Notes: generated by a model not told the origin, from the sequence alone. 64,000 nucleotides of DNA from IOR16 sp963521065 (GCA_963521065.1 CAUQTI010000003.1:1-64000); one strand, 5' to 3'; shown: positions 47,007 to 56,220, counted from the stretch's first letter. Made by a program: numbers and translations.

Positions 47007-47699
47007 TTATAAATAGTCTTCCAGTTTCGAAAGATCGAGAATCTGAAAACGCTTGCCTGTGATTCTAATCAAACCGTCTTCTTTCATTTTCATTAATTCT
47101 CTGGAAACAGACGGCCTTACCGTCCCTAAATAGTCAGCCATCTCCTCTCTGCTCATTCTCAGCACACCCCGGTTATCCTCTCGCACATTTTCAAGCAGCA
47201 CCTTTATTATTTTTTGCCGAAGGCTGCCGCTCGCCATCATCTGTAATCTTTTATTTAGAAAACGTGCTTTTCCTGCAAGAATGGCAAGCATATTTTTTAT
47301 CAGCTTCTCATGGTGTCCGCAATCTTCGCCACAAGAATAGTAAAAAAAACGCTTCGGGATTTGAAGAATATAAGAATCCTGAACCGCGACTCCAAAGGAT
47401 TCATAATTTGCCTCCTTGAGAAACACATATACCTCTCCAAACAACTCCCCTTTTTTATGAAAGGTTGTAATCACAGTACGTCTGCCAGAAGGAGAATGGC
47501 GGTAAACGGTCACCGCGCCCTTCAGCAATAAAAATAAATATTCAGGGACATCTCCTTCACGAAACAACACTTCCTCTTTTTTATATCTTTTCGCGTAGCC
47601 TTTACTGCATTGCAGGCATTTCTTGATTTCATCCGGATTCATGCCATAAAATAATGGGGAATTTGTAAAAAGGTCCTTCCATTCTTCAAATAACTTCAT
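47007..47699 (-). CDS. Crp/Fnr family transcriptional regulator
   Basis: The protein has 230 residues. A cyclic-nucleotide-binding-like domain (about 15-125; EEVLFREGDVPEYLFLLLKG) is followed by a C-terminal HTH (about 165-220; MSREEMADYLGTVRPSVSREL). Three or four cysteines are present (CLQCSKGY, CGEDCGHH), which could bind a metal or Fe-S cluster, but no classical FNR pattern is evident. It probably controls the cupin-ferredoxin operon and perhaps stress genes. AAGGAG precedes ATG. Confidence 0.88.
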   Translation of the reverse strand: MKLFEEWKDLFTNSPLFYGMNPDEIKKCLQCSKGYAKRYKKEEVLFREGDVPEYLFLLLKGAVTVYRHSPSGRRTVITTFHKKGELFGEVYVFLKEANYESFGVAVQDSYILQIPKRFFYYSCGEDCGHHEKLIKNMLAILAGKARFLNKRLQMMASGSLRQKIIKVLLENVREDNRGVLRMSREEMADYLGTVRPSVSRELMKMKEDGLIRITGKRFQILDLSKLEDYL

Positions 47700-47999
47700 T
47701 GCCCGTCTCCTTTAACCGTTTTTTCTTTCGAATGCTTTAGGTTGTTAAGCAGACTGTTTTTTGTCGTACAGTAAAATTATTAACAAAAAACCGTAAATTA
47801 TTACATTCCAAATCTGCTTTGCGAACTGTGTCCTGTAAAACTCCTTTTACTCTGTCTACTTTTTATATTTATTTCATTATAAATGCAAACTGCTTTTGCG
47901 TGCTTCCCACAGATGCCCTCAACGGACCAATGGTAATTTCCTTAATTTTATGATAGGTAGATTTTATTTATTATACCATTAAAATTCCAAACAGAAAAA
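47700..47999. other. Intergenic region between feoB and the Crp/Fnr gene
   Basis: This is AT-rich sequence holding the promoter of the Crp/Fnr gene. A weak copy of the dispersed repeat (AATGCAAACTGCTTTTGCGTG) lies at about 47880-47900. No gene was seen. Confidence 0.5.
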
Positions 48000-48028
48000 G
48001 CCGGACTGAGAAAATTTCCCCGTCCGGC
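48000..48028 (-). terminator. Terminator of feoAB
   Basis: Stem GCCGGAC (48000-48006) and GTCCGGC (48022-48028), about 40 bp after feoB. On the minus strand it is followed by a T-run (CTTTTT). Confidence 0.85.
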
Positions 48029-48067
48029 CGAACGCTTCGTTTCATAATTTAAGGATAAATTCGATTA

Positions 48068-50218
48068 CTACACCAAGCCGAACAGCCTCGCAGACTGGGC
48101 GACAATAAAGCATACAACAATTCCTGTGACCGTCGGTACAAGAAAAGAAACTCCCGTCCATTTCCAGCTCTGCGTTTCTTTTCGTATTGTAAGAAGCGTC
48201 GTTGCACAAGGCCAATGATTTAAAGAAAACAGCATCGTGCAAACAGCAGTCAGCCAGGTCCAACCGTTGTCAAGAAACAGCTGGCGCATTTCTAAAAGGC
48301 TATCAAGCTCCAGCATGCTCCCCTTTGATAAATAGCTCATAATCAAAATCGGTATTACAATTTCATTTGCAGGCATTCCCAAAATAAAGGCCATCAAGAT
48401 ATATCCATCCATGCCTAAAAGTGATGCAAAAGGCTGCAAAAACTGTGCACAGTGATCCAGCAGGCTTACATCGTATACCATTAAATTTGCCATTGCCCAT
48501 ATGACTAGACCGGCAGGTGCCGCAACCGTCACAGCCCTTCCAAGCACAAACAGCGTTCTGTCAAAAATAGAGCGGACAATGACCTGCCCAATCTGCGGCC
48601 TTCGGTACGGCGGCAGCTCTAATGTAAAGGAGGACGGCAGGCCCTTCAAGATTGTCTTTGATAAAAGCCTTGAGACAAAAAGGGTAATCATCACTCCCAA
48701 AAGAATGGATGCCAAGATTGACAGCGCAGCAACCAGTGAATTTAGTTTGCCGAAGCCGTGTGCAATAAAAATTCCGGAAAGCGCAATCAACGTAGGAAAT
48801 CTCCCGTTGCACGGGACAAAGTTATTCGTAATAATTGCAATCAAGCGTTCTCTCGGAGAATCAATAATCCGGCAGGCAATGACGCCTGCGGCATTGCACC
48901 CAAACCCCATGCACATTGTTAACGCCTGCTTTCCATGGGCACAGGCTTTCTTAAAATAGTGATCGAGGTTAAATGCAACTCGCGGCAGATAACCCAGATC
49001 CTCCAACAGGGTAAACAGCGGGAAAAAGATAGCCATCGGCGGAAGCATTACGGATACAACCCATGCAAGCGTGCGGTATACTCCCAGGATAAGTACATCG
49101 TGAATCCAATTCGGAACGCCCACCCATGCAAAAAGTACAGTTAGTTTCCCTTCGATTGCAAAAAGAGCATCGGAAAGCATACCAGAAGGGATATTTGAGC
49201 CTACAATAGTAATCCAAAAAACAATCCCTAATAATGCGGCCATGATAGGCAGGCCAAAGAGTCTTGAAGTAAGGATAGCATCAATTTTCCGGTCACGCAC
49301 ATCCTGCGCCTCACTCACGCTTATGGTGACGCTCCCGCCAATCTGTTCCGCCGTTTTTACAAGTCCCGATGCAATGGCATCACGCAAAACTTCCGGTGCG
49401 ATCCCGTCCTTTTCTAAATCCTTAGAGATTTCATCTATCTTTTCCTTTAATTGTGAAAACTCTTGTGTATTTTCTAGCTTCAAGTTTTCCTTTAAGGATT
49501 CTACAAGCGCTTCATTTCCTTCGATAAAACGCAGCGCTGCCCATCTGCAGGCCCATTTATTTTCAAAATAAGGTTCCAATTTGCTTTCTATTTCACTTAC
49601 GGCTTTCTCAATTTTCTCATCATACCGGACGCGGACCGGCGAGGGAAGCTCTTTCCCCGATGCGACTGCTTCTATTTTATCTTTTAACTCGATTAGCCCG
49701 CTCCCATCTCTTGCAGAAGTTCCGATTACGGGTATCCCTAAATGCGCTGACAGCTTTTCTAAATCAAGCTCTATCTTTTTTCGCTTTGCTTCATCCATTA
49801 AATTCACGCAAAGAATAACTTTATCACTGATTTCCATAATCTGTAAAACTAGATTTAAGTTCCGTTCCAGACTCGTTGCATCGGTCACCACTACGGTCAC
49901 ACTCGGTTTTCCAAAACAAATAAAATCTCGTGCCACTTGCTCTTCCACAGAATTTGCTAATAAAGAATAGGTTCCCGGCAAATCCATCAGGACATATTTT
50001 TTATCCTTATGTAGATATCGCCCCTGCGCATTTACTACTGTTTTTCCAGGCCAGTTTCCTGTATGCTGATTTAATCCTGTAAGCCGGTTAAAAACAGTGC
50101 TTTTCCCTGTATTCGGATTACCGGCTAATGCCACGACCGCATAATCATCTGTTTCTGCTTCGACTCCCATACTCTCTTTTAATGCACCCACTCCCGTAGC
50201 TTGCTTTGTAAGACCCAT
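48068..50218 (-). CDS. feoB: Ferrous iron transporter FeoB
   Basis: The protein has 716 residues. The N-terminal G domain (about 25-190) has G1 GNPNTGKST, G3 DLPGTYSL and G4 NLMD. The spacer and membrane domain with about 8-10 helices follow; the gate motifs GCNAAGVIACR and GMPANEIVIP are visible. It imports Fe(II) through the cytoplasmic membrane. It lies 16 bp downstream of feoA. The second half is of standard length and no defect was seen. Confidence 0.95.
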   Translation of the reverse strand: MGLTKQATGVGALKESMGVEAETDDYAVVALAGNPNTGKSTVFNRLTGLNQHTGNWPGKTVVNAQGRYLHKDKKYVLMDLPGTYSLLANSVEEQVARDFICFGKPSVTVVVTDATSLERNLNLVLQIMEISDKVILCVNLMDEAKRKKIELDLEKLSAHLGIPVIGTSARDGSGLIELKDKIEAVASGKELPSPVRVRYDEKIEKAVSEIESKLEPYFENKWACRWAALRFIEGNEALVESLKENLKLENTQEFSQLKEKIDEISKDLEKDGIAPEVLRDAIASGLVKTAEQIGGSVTISVSEAQDVRDRKIDAILTSRLFGLPIMAALLGIVFWITIVGSNIPSGMLSDALFAIEGKLTVLFAWVGVPNWIHDVLILGVYRTLAWVVSVMLPPMAIFFPLFTLLEDLGYLPRVAFNLDHYFKKACAHGKQALTMCMGFGCNAAGVIACRIIDSPRERLIAIITNNFVPCNGRFPTLIALSGIFIAHGFGKLNSLVAALSILASILLGVMITLFVSRLLSKTILKGLPSSFTLELPPYRRPQIGQVIVRSIFDRTLFVLGRAVTVAAPAGLVIWAMANLMVYDVSLLDHCAQFLQPFASLLGMDGYILMAFILGMPANEIVIPILIMSYLSKGSMLELDSLLEMRQLFLDNGWTWLTAVCTMLFSLNHWPCATTLLTIRKETQSWKWTGVSFLVPTVTGIVVCFIVAQSARLFGLV

Positions 50219-50234
50219 TGTTGTTTTTCCCTCC

Positions 50235-50474
50235 CTATATTTTCTTTACAAACACCTTTGACGCTTCGTCTGCCCTTAGCGCAATCACAGCGCCGCGAAT
50301 CTCATATGCAGTCGGATCTCCTGCCGGGCTTTTTCGAAGAGATTCTACTTTCGTTCCATGAATTAAACCTAAATCCAAAAGCCGTCTTCTTGATTGCCCT
50401 TCTGCTGTAATATTTATTACTTCACCAAAACTGCCAGTTGGAAGCTGGTCAAGACTCACCCATTCATTACTCAT
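50235..50474 (-). CDS. feoA: Ferrous iron transport protein FeoA
   Basis: The protein has 79 residues and an SH3-like FeoA fold: RRRLLDLGLIHGTKVE and GAVIALRADEASKVFV. It assists FeoB. It is the first gene of the feoAB operon, divergent from a DtxR-type regulator with a palindrome between them. Confidence 0.93.
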   Translation of the reverse strand: MSNEWVSLDQLPTGSFGEVINITAEGQSRRRLLDLGLIHGTKVESLRKSPAGDPTAYEIRGAVIALRADEASKVFVKKI

Positions 50475-50505
50475 AAAAAAACTCCTTAATATTTTTTATA
50501 TTGAC

Positions 50506-50518
50506 GACATACTATGTC
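50506..50518. promoter_or_regulatory. Palindromic operator between feoA and the DtxR-type gene
   Basis: GACATACTATGTC is a perfect inverted repeat around a central C, 32 bp before feoA and about 80 bp before the regulator. It is a likely metalloregulator site that controls both directions. Confidence 0.6.
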
Positions 50519-50595
50519 ATAGGAAATTTTATTTCCCGCAGCTAACTTTAAAATATGAAATGACTCCTGTTTTTGTTACTAAATTGGAAAAGGGG

Positions 50596-51090
50596 ATGAA
50601 TTTTTTGGAAAAACAGAATGAGTTTTACACAGTCCGCGGCTACCAGCGTATGAATGAAGGAAAAAAAATACTGACTTCCAGCATGGAGGATTATGTTGAG
50701 ATGATGTATCGAATGGGCTTGTCAGAAGAATATATTCGCGTAAATCAAATTGCAAAAGAACTGAATGTCCGCCCCTCTTCGGTAACAAAAATTATTCAGA
50801 AGTTAAACATGCTGGGAATTGTCCATTACCAGAAGTACGGTATTATCCGGCTCACGGAAAAAGGGAAGGAAATTGGTAATTTTCTCTTTCAACGCCATAG
50901 CATTGTTGAAGATTTTCTAAGGAAGCTGGGTGTCAGTGATACCCTGCTGAAAGACACTGAAATTATAGAGCATGACATCAGCCCTGATACGTTAAAGAAG
51001 ATCATCATTTTTAATGATTTTCTCAAAGGCTGTCCTGAAATATTGGAAAAATATAAGAAATATCTTGCAGAACGTGAAAGTAGTATTTAA
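50596..51090 (+). CDS. DtxR/MntR family metal-dependent regulator
   Basis: The protein has about 164 residues. A winged helix (about 25-85; SSMEDYVEMMYRMG, RVNQIAKELNVRPSSVTKIIQKL) is followed by the dimerisation and metal-binding part (about 90-150; RHSIVEDFLRKLGVS, EIIEHDISPDTL). It has no C-terminal SH3 domain, as in MntR. It likely senses Fe or Mn and represses feoAB. The start is uncertain: ATG at 50596 lies directly after GGGG, and an upstream ATG at 50560 or a TTG at 50605 are alternatives. Confidence 0.83.
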   Translation: MNFLEKQNEFYTVRGYQRMNEGKKILTSSMEDYVEMMYRMGLSEEYIRVNQIAKELNVRPSSVTKIIQKLNMLGIVHYQKYGIIRLTEKGKEIGNFLFQRHSIVEDFLRKLGVSDTLLKDTEIIEHDISPDTLKKIIIFNDFLKGCPEILEKYKKYLAERESSI

Positions 51091-51155
51091 GAAAGGCTTG
51101 TCCTAAAATTCAGAAACGACATCCGTGAAAACAGAATGTCGCCGGTGAATTACTT

Positions 51156-51722
51156 CTATAGAAGTCCATAATACGCCAAAATACCATTATAAATTCCTTG
51201 TGCAAAGAGTTGCGGATTCGTGGAAAGTAAGTATGCATCATTAGGATTCGTAAGATATCCCATCTCCACCAATACCGATGGCATCGCTGTGGCTCTAAGC
51301 ACAAAAAGGGAAGGCCGGAGGAATACACCTCTGTTTGCCAGGCCGGTCATATAATTCAGCCCCTCGAGAATACGCTCTGCCATGTAATACGCCGGGCTGT
51401 TTTGGTAAAATACATACGCTTCACTGCCGCTTGCGCTTACCATTTCACTTGCATTGCAATGCAAACTTATAAAAAAATTTGCGCCCCAGTTGTTTGCCAT
51501 GGAAACTCTTGCTTGAAGACTTGTCGCCGTACTGGTGCCAAGCTGCTCTGTCGGAGAATTCCGTGACAGCCTTGCTTCAAAATTAGGATTTGCATTTAAC
51601 AGTGCCGCAAGTCTCACTCCTACTTCAAAATTAATGTCTTGCTCTCTCAATCCGTTTGCTTCTGCTCCGGCGTTGGGATTTACCGGATTATGTCCTTGGT
51701 CAATAAAGATTTTAATTGCCAT
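51156..51722 (-). CDS. N-acetylmuramoyl-L-alanine amidase (Amidase_3)
   Basis: The protein has 188 residues: the catalytic domain alone, without signal peptide or wall-binding module. Zinc ligands are visible as H11 (IDQGHN), a glutamate in the next motif, and the SLHCN histidine; the catalytic glutamate lies in VLVEMGYLTN. It cuts the amide bond between muramic acid and peptide. Lack of an export signal fits sporulation-type or phage-type enzymes. Confidence 0.87.
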   Translation of the reverse strand: MAIKIFIDQGHNPVNPNAGAEANGLREQDINFEVGVRLAALLNANPNFEARLSRNSPTEQLGTSTATSLQARVSMANNWGANFFISLHCNASEMVSASGSEAYVFYQNSPAYYMAERILEGLNYMTGLANRGVFLRPSLFVLRATAMPSVLVEMGYLTNPNDAYLLSTNPQLFAQGIYNGILAYYGLL

Positions 51723-51959
51723 ATCTTACTCCATTTCATTCAGTTTCTCACAATATTTTCTATTAAGTATATATATGCATGATTATTTTTTTAGGTTCTT
51801 TCTCCAAATCAAACAAAAATAATTTCTGCATTCTTTCACATTTTAGACTTCTCCTTCTTACTATGGTACAATAGAATTATATTATTTGTTGTCTGCAAGG
51901 GGGAGATTACTATATATTTAACTCAATATGAAAAAAAACGGCTTCAACTCATTCGGAAA

Positions 51960-52451
51960 TTGCAGCCTTACACCTATCTGTTTGTATTGATTGGTTTTGT
52001 AAATTTCCTTCTCTGCTATAACCGTTTTCTATATGCTTTACTGATTTCAGCTTTTATGGGTCTGTCCTTCTATCTTCTGCTCCTATATGAGTTGAATATC
52101 TTAAAAAAAGAAATTTTTTTACGCTATGCAGACCAGTATTTTGACACGATTGTATCTGTGATTCGAAAAAAGGTGCCGGAGTCCCTATTAGAAATTGAAT
52201 TGAAGCATCCAGCGAAGTACCACCGATATTATCTTTTTACGTTTACCTCTGCACCGGATGTTGATATGATTAATCATATTAATTTCATTATGTATAAATA
52301 TCTTTCCAAGGATCCCAACTCCTTTGTAATTGATGGATTTATCGTTGTAATACGACTTAAAGATCGTTTTACATTTTACCACAAGATTTATATCCATCTC
52401 ACCTATTTGAAGCTGCGGTTTCACACCTTCTGGAGACAGTTTAAAAAATAA
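51960..52451 (+). CDS. Small two-helix membrane protein, start uncertain
   Basis: From the TTG at 51960 the product is 163 residues with two adjacent membrane helices (about 4-40), then a soluble alpha/beta part. The frame is open further upstream, and GGGGGAG at about 51899-51906 stands before in-frame ATT and ATA codons but no ATG or GTG. The protein may thus be about 17 residues longer with a rare start codon (LTQYEKKRLQLIRKL would be its beginning). The family was not recognised. It ends at a strong terminator. Confidence 0.6.
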   Translation: MQPYTYLFVLIGFVNFLLCYNRFLYALLISAFMGLSFYLLLLYELNILKKEIFLRYADQYFDTIVSVIRKKVPESLLEIELKHPAKYHRYYLFTFTSAPDVDMINHINFIMYKYLSKDPNSFVIDGFIVVIRLKDRFTFYHKIYIHLTYLKLRFHTFWRQFKK

Positions 52452-52455
52452 AAGT

Positions 52456-52485
52456 AAGACAGGAAAAAACCTGTCTTATTTTTAT
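52456..52485 (+). terminator. Rho-independent terminator
   Basis: TAAGACAGG (52456-52464) and CCTGTCTTA (52471-52479) form a stem with an A6 loop, followed by TTTTT. It lies 5 bp after the two-helix membrane protein gene. Confidence 0.9.
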
Positions 52486-52589
52486 TCCTTATATTTGCTC
52501 TATATTTATCTTAAAAAAAAATTTGTTTTAAAAAACAAGCGCTCTCTCACGTAAAATCGCTTATAATAAAATAAAAAAGGAGGGATACC

Positions 52590-53711
52590 ATGTCTTCGAA
52601 TTACCCTGTATTAGAAATTAATTTAGAAGGTATTTACCACAACGCAAAAACGGTGGTGAATCTGTGCAAGGCAAAAGGAATTAAGGTGACCGGCGTAGTA
52701 AAGGGAACCGATTCCTATGAAAATTCCTATTTAGAGATTGCCGGCCAAATGATGCAGGCTGGCTGCAGCATGATTGGTGATTCTCGTATCAACACCATTA
52801 AACGCATGCGTGAGCAAGGGTTTGATGGCCCTGTTCTGCTAATTCGTATTCCTATGCCTAGCGAACTGGAGGCAGTTGTTGAATTTGCGGATGCGAGCTT
52901 AAATTCCGAATTGGAAACAATTAAGCAACTGGACACGCTATCCAGACAGCAGAATAAAAATCACAAAGTCATCCTGATGATGGATTTAGGGGATTTAAGA
53001 GAAGGATACATTGATGACAAAGAGCTCATAAAAACTGCACTTTATATCGAAAAGGAACTAAAAAATATCACGCTTTACGGGATTGGAACAAACCTAGGCT
53101 GCTACGGTTCCATCAAACCGGATACGATCAATCTGAATCGCTTGGTTGCAATCGCTAAAGCGATTGAACAGGAAATCGGACGAACACTTGATATCGTGTC
53201 TGGCGGAGGGACCTCGACTTTACCTATGATAATGGATGAAACAATCCCGGAAGGAATCAATCATCTTCGCGTTGGAGAAGGCATTGTAAATGCCAGAGAT
53301 CTCCAAGATATATGGGGAATTTCTCTTCCGATGTTTCGAAGAGATAACTATGTAATAAAAGCACAGATTATTGAAATAAAAGAAAAGCCAACTTATCCGA
53401 TCGGTGAAATTTTTGTTGACGCATTTGGTCAGAAACAAACCTACATTGACCGCGGCATTCGAAAAAGAGCCCTCATTGCCTTGGGAAAACGAGATATTGG
53501 AGATATTTTCAGTGTGTGCCCTTGCATTTCAGGTGCCACGGTTGAAGGCGGCAGCAGCGACCATTTGATTCTTGACATTACCGATTGCAAATCCACGCTG
53601 AAATTAGGTGACATTGTAACCTTTGAAGCCTGTTACTGCGCAATGATTCACTCTACTTACTCAAGCTCCGTAACAAAAAAGTACATCTTCCCTCAAACTT
53701 TAAGTAGATAA
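52590..53711 (+). CDS. orr: Alanine/ornithine racemase family PLP enzyme (Orr-like)
   Basis: The protein has 373 residues. An alanine-racemase-type N-terminal barrel carries the PLP lysine in GVVKGTDS near residue 38; VSGGGTSTL and HLRVGEGI belong to the phosphate-binding region. Length and motifs fit the ornithine racemase (Orr) subgroup of Clostridia, which interconverts L- and D-ornithine in the oxidative ornithine pathway. No other genes of that pathway are nearby, so substrate is not certain. AAGGAGG precedes ATG. Confidence 0.78.
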   Translation: MSSNYPVLEINLEGIYHNAKTVVNLCKAKGIKVTGVVKGTDSYENSYLEIAGQMMQAGCSMIGDSRINTIKRMREQGFDGPVLLIRIPMPSELEAVVEFADASLNSELETIKQLDTLSRQQNKNHKVILMMDLGDLREGYIDDKELIKTALYIEKELKNITLYGIGTNLGCYGSIKPDTINLNRLVAIAKAIEQEIGRTLDIVSGGGTSTLPMIMDETIPEGINHLRVGEGIVNARDLQDIWGISLPMFRRDNYVIKAQIIEIKEKPTYPIGEIFVDAFGQKQTYIDRGIRKRALIALGKRDIGDIFSVCPCISGATVEGGSSDHLILDITDCKSTLKLGDIVTFEACYCAMIHSTYSSSVTKKYIFPQTLSR

Positions 53712-53958
53712 GAATCTTGAGAAATAAAGTTCTTCTAAATTTGTTTGCTTTTTAAAAGGATTCCTTTCTTCGGAATAGTTGTGGCGTTATTCATTGCTCA
53801 TCCATTCTTACTTTTGATAAAAAAGATTCGCTTATCTATTGGCACGCTTGTTGTGTAAGTTATATAATAAGAAAAGGCTTTCCATACTATTCTGACTGAG
53901 TATCTGAAAGTCCCCTGAGTAATAAAAGTAATAGAAGAAAGGCACAAGAGGTAATGAT

Positions 53959-54525
53959 ATGAAGGAAAAGGGAGACTTGATTCGATTGCTTGATTTAGAC
54001 CCTGATTTCATAATCGAATTAAAATACGCAACGCCGGACAATTTTACCGGCCAGACAATCTATTCTTCAAATGAATGTTACATCAATAAAAATACAGCAA
54101 AGCTTCTTATTCAGGCTAAAAATATTTTTCAGTCTGACGGCTTTCGAGTTAAGATTTTGGATGCTTATCGGCCGCTCCGTGCACAAAAACGGTTTTATGA
54201 GATATTACCAGATTCAAATTTTGTTGCCCCGCCTCCGGATATGAGCACGTTGAAAACCTTCCGTGCCACACATTTAAACGGACTTTGTGTGGATTTGACT
54301 TTAGTGGACCACACGGGAAAAGAAATTGAAATGCCATCCGAATTCGATGATTTTACAGAAAGAGCAAGTCTCTCCTGCGAAACCACCTCTGCCACAGGCA
54401 GAAAAAATGCACTGTATATGAAAACGGTTATGGAGCGTGTCGGATTTGAAGGATATCAACATGAATGGTGGCACTTTTACGACAGACAGACTGCCCCGAC
54501 TGCATTTCTTGATTTTCCGATTTAA
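53959..54525 (+). CDS. D-Ala-D-Ala dipeptidase (VanX, M15D family)
   Basis: The protein has 188 residues. The zinc motif THLNGLCVDLTL corresponds to SxHxxGxAxD, and the second signature EWWHF has the catalytic Glu and zinc His. ILDAYRPLRAQ holds the transition-state arginine. It hydrolyses D-Ala-D-Ala outside a vanA-type cluster: no vanH, vanA or vanRS gene is near, so a role in peptide recycling is more likely than vancomycin resistance. No signal peptide was seen, so it is cytosolic. Confidence 0.9.
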   Translation: MKEKGDLIRLLDLDPDFIIELKYATPDNFTGQTIYSSNECYINKNTAKLLIQAKNIFQSDGFRVKILDAYRPLRAQKRFYEILPDSNFVAPPPDMSTLKTFRATHLNGLCVDLTLVDHTGKEIEMPSEFDDFTERASLSCETTSATGRKNALYMKTVMERVGFEGYQHEWWHFYDRQTAPTAFLDFPI

Positions 54526-54548
54526 GATTCTTTCTTTTCCATAAAAAT

Positions 54549-54592
54549 AAAGCTGTCCATTTCCGTGACTCACATCACTTCAAGACAGCTTT
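54549..54592. terminator. Terminator between convergent genes
   Basis: AAAGCTGTC (54549-54557) and GACAGCTTT (54584-54592), followed by a T-run. The loop is long (26 bp). It lies between the vanX-like gene and the minus-strand flavodoxin gene. Confidence 0.75.
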
Positions 54593-54604
54593 TTTTCTAT
54601 GTTA

Positions 54605-55030
54605 TTATCTACCCAGGGACTCTCCAAGATCTTTGCAATCCGTCTGTGCATCGTCATCTGGTGTTTCATTGCAGATGACACACTCAGAAACTAAGTTTGC
54701 TCCATCTTCTTTACAGTCAGCTTCCCAAAGTCTCATCCATTCACCGTCTCCCCAGCCATAAGAACCGAATAGTCCGATTTTTTTCCCCTTTAGTTTTTCC
54801 TTGACTGCGGAAAACATTGGTTCAAATTCATCTTCTTCCAATTGCTCTGCTCCCATTGACGGACAGCCAAATGCAACTGCATCATATTCGTCCATCTTAT
54901 CTGCTGAAAAAGCACCAGCCTTAAACAAATCAACCTCTGCTCCTACTGATTTTGCTCCCTCTGCAACGAAGTTCGCCATTGCTTCTGTATTTCCTGTACC
55001 ACTCCAATAAACTACCGCTACTTTACTCAT
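54605..55030 (-). CDS. Flavodoxin
   Basis: The protein has 141 residues, a short-chain flavodoxin. The FMN phosphate loop is WSGTGNTEAMA; the ring-binding region is GCPSMGAEQLEEDEFEP, and GSYGWGDGEWM is also typical. It replaces ferredoxin as an electron carrier, often when iron is low. A DtxR-like palindrome about 150 bp upstream supports iron regulation. AAGGA precedes ATG. Confidence 0.93.
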   Translation of the reverse strand: MSKVAVVYWSGTGNTEAMANFVAEGAKSVGAEVDLFKAGAFSADKMDEYDAVAFGCPSMGAEQLEEDEFEPMFSAVKEKLKGKKIGLFGSYGWGDGEWMRLWEADCKEDGANLVSECVICNETPDDDAQTDCKDLGESLGR

Positions 55031-55177
55031 AATTTTTAGTTCCTTTCTAAAAAAATAATATATATTAGACAGCTTAATTCAAGCCGCTTAATACTGTTTT
55101 CTTGTTTTAACGAATCTGTCTTTCAGCTAAATTCCTGCTGTCCTTTACAGAAAAACAGCTTTCTAACGCTCTTTATA

Positions 55178-55193
55178 GTTAGCAATTGCTAAC
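55178..55193. promoter_or_regulatory. GTTAGC-type palindrome before flavodoxin
   Basis: GTTAGCAATTGCTAAC is a perfect 16-bp palindrome. With the flanking CTAA on the right it reads TTAGCAATTGCTAACCTAA, close to the DtxR/IdeR iron box. CTATAAAG next to it on the minus strand could be a -10 element, so binding would block transcription. Confidence 0.65.
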
Positions 55194-55245
55194 CTAAGGT
55201 TCTTTTTTTAGCGCCGAATCCGGCGCTTTTATAAACTTACCTTTT

Positions 55246-56076
55246 TTACATAAACAGCCACAGGCTGACTGCCATAACAGCCATTCCTCCAATGAGTCCG
55301 TAAATCGATAGATGATGTTCTCCATATTCTCTCGCAGCAGGAAGCAGCTCGTCAAATGATATAAAAACCATGATGCCGGCAACTGCAGCAAAGAGCACCC
55401 CGTTTACAGTGTCACTCATAATCGGCATTAACAGCAAATAGCCAATCAACGCTCCAAGCGGTTCGGACAAGCCCGATGCAAACGAATACCAAAAAGCTTT
55501 CTTTTTATCCCCCGATGCATAATAAATCGGCATCGATACCGCAATTCCTTCCGGTATGTTGTGTATAGAAATTGCAACCACAATCGGAATTGCAATACTA
55601 GGCTCTTGTAATGCGGATATAAAGGTCGCCAGGCCTTCCGGAAAATTGTGTATTCCAATTGCCAAAGCCGTAAGAACACCGGTCCGCATCAGTTTATGAT
55701 CGTGATTCTCTGCCGACTCTACCTTATCCGGCGAAACAACAGAGTGAGGATTTTCACCTTCCGGTATTAATTTGTCAATCACCGCAATCACTGCCATACC
55801 GCTAAAAAAAGATACAATAGCAAGCAGAGTTCCTGTTTTCTCACCAAACGGAACCGAAAGTGTTTTCATCGCTCCAGTCAGTAACTCAAGCATAGAAACA
55901 TAAATCATAACACCGGCAGAAAATCCAAGAGAAATAGAGAGAAATTTTGTATTTGTTTTCTTCGCAAAAAAAGCGATTCCACTCCCAATTCCTGTAGACA
56001 GTCCTGCAATCGCTGTCAGTATAAAGGCAATTCCAACATGAGTCATAGATTTTGAAATCCTTTCCAATTCGCTCAT
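55246..56076 (-). CDS. ZIP family metal transporter
   Basis: The protein has 276 residues and eight membrane helices. The metal-site helices carry AIGIHNFPEGLATF and AISIHNIPEGIAVSM. A cytoplasmic histidine-poor loop (about 105-130) lies between helices 3 and 4. It imports divalent metals such as Zn, Fe or Mn; the ZupT subgroup is likely. ATG at 56076 or at codon 11 is possible. A GTTAGC palindrome lies about 115 bp upstream. Confidence 0.88.
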   Translation of the reverse strand: MSELERISKSMTHVGIAFILTAIAGLSTGIGSGIAFFAKKTNTKFLSISLGFSAGVMIYVSMLELLTGAMKTLSVPFGEKTGTLLAIVSFFSGMAVIAVIDKLIPEGENPHSVVSPDKVESAENHDHKLMRTGVLTALAIGIHNFPEGLATFISALQEPSIAIPIVVAISIHNIPEGIAVSMPIYYASGDKKKAFWYSFASGLSEPLGALIGYLLLMPIMSDTVNGVLFAAVAGIMVFISFDELLPAAREYGEHHLSIYGLIGGMAVMAVSLWLFM

Positions 56077-56175
56077 TTACAATCCACAGCCCAGATCCCA
56101 TTCAGGGACTATTTTAAACCTTTTTACAACGCTGTTTTTTGTAGCGAGCAATCACTCAATTCCATGTGCTGAAAA

Positions 56176-56220
56176 TGCTCAGATAGAAAAGTTAGCTTTA
56201 ACTAACTTACTATCTGAGCA
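56176..56220. promoter_or_regulatory. Nested palindrome before the ZIP gene
   Basis: An outer perfect 11-bp inverted repeat (TGCTCAGATAG, 56176-56186; CTATCTGAGCA, 56210-56220) encloses GTTAGCTTTAACTAAC (56191-56206), a copy of the GTTAGC-type metal box. The inner box has one mismatch. Confidence 0.6.

Noticed and set aside
51101..51150. Weak hairpin CGACAT...ATGTCG after the amidase gene
   Set aside because: Short stem and no T-run; not supported as a terminator.
53959..54525. Vancomycin resistance locus
   Set aside because: Only a VanX-type dipeptidase is present; vanH, vanA, vanS and vanR are absent around it.
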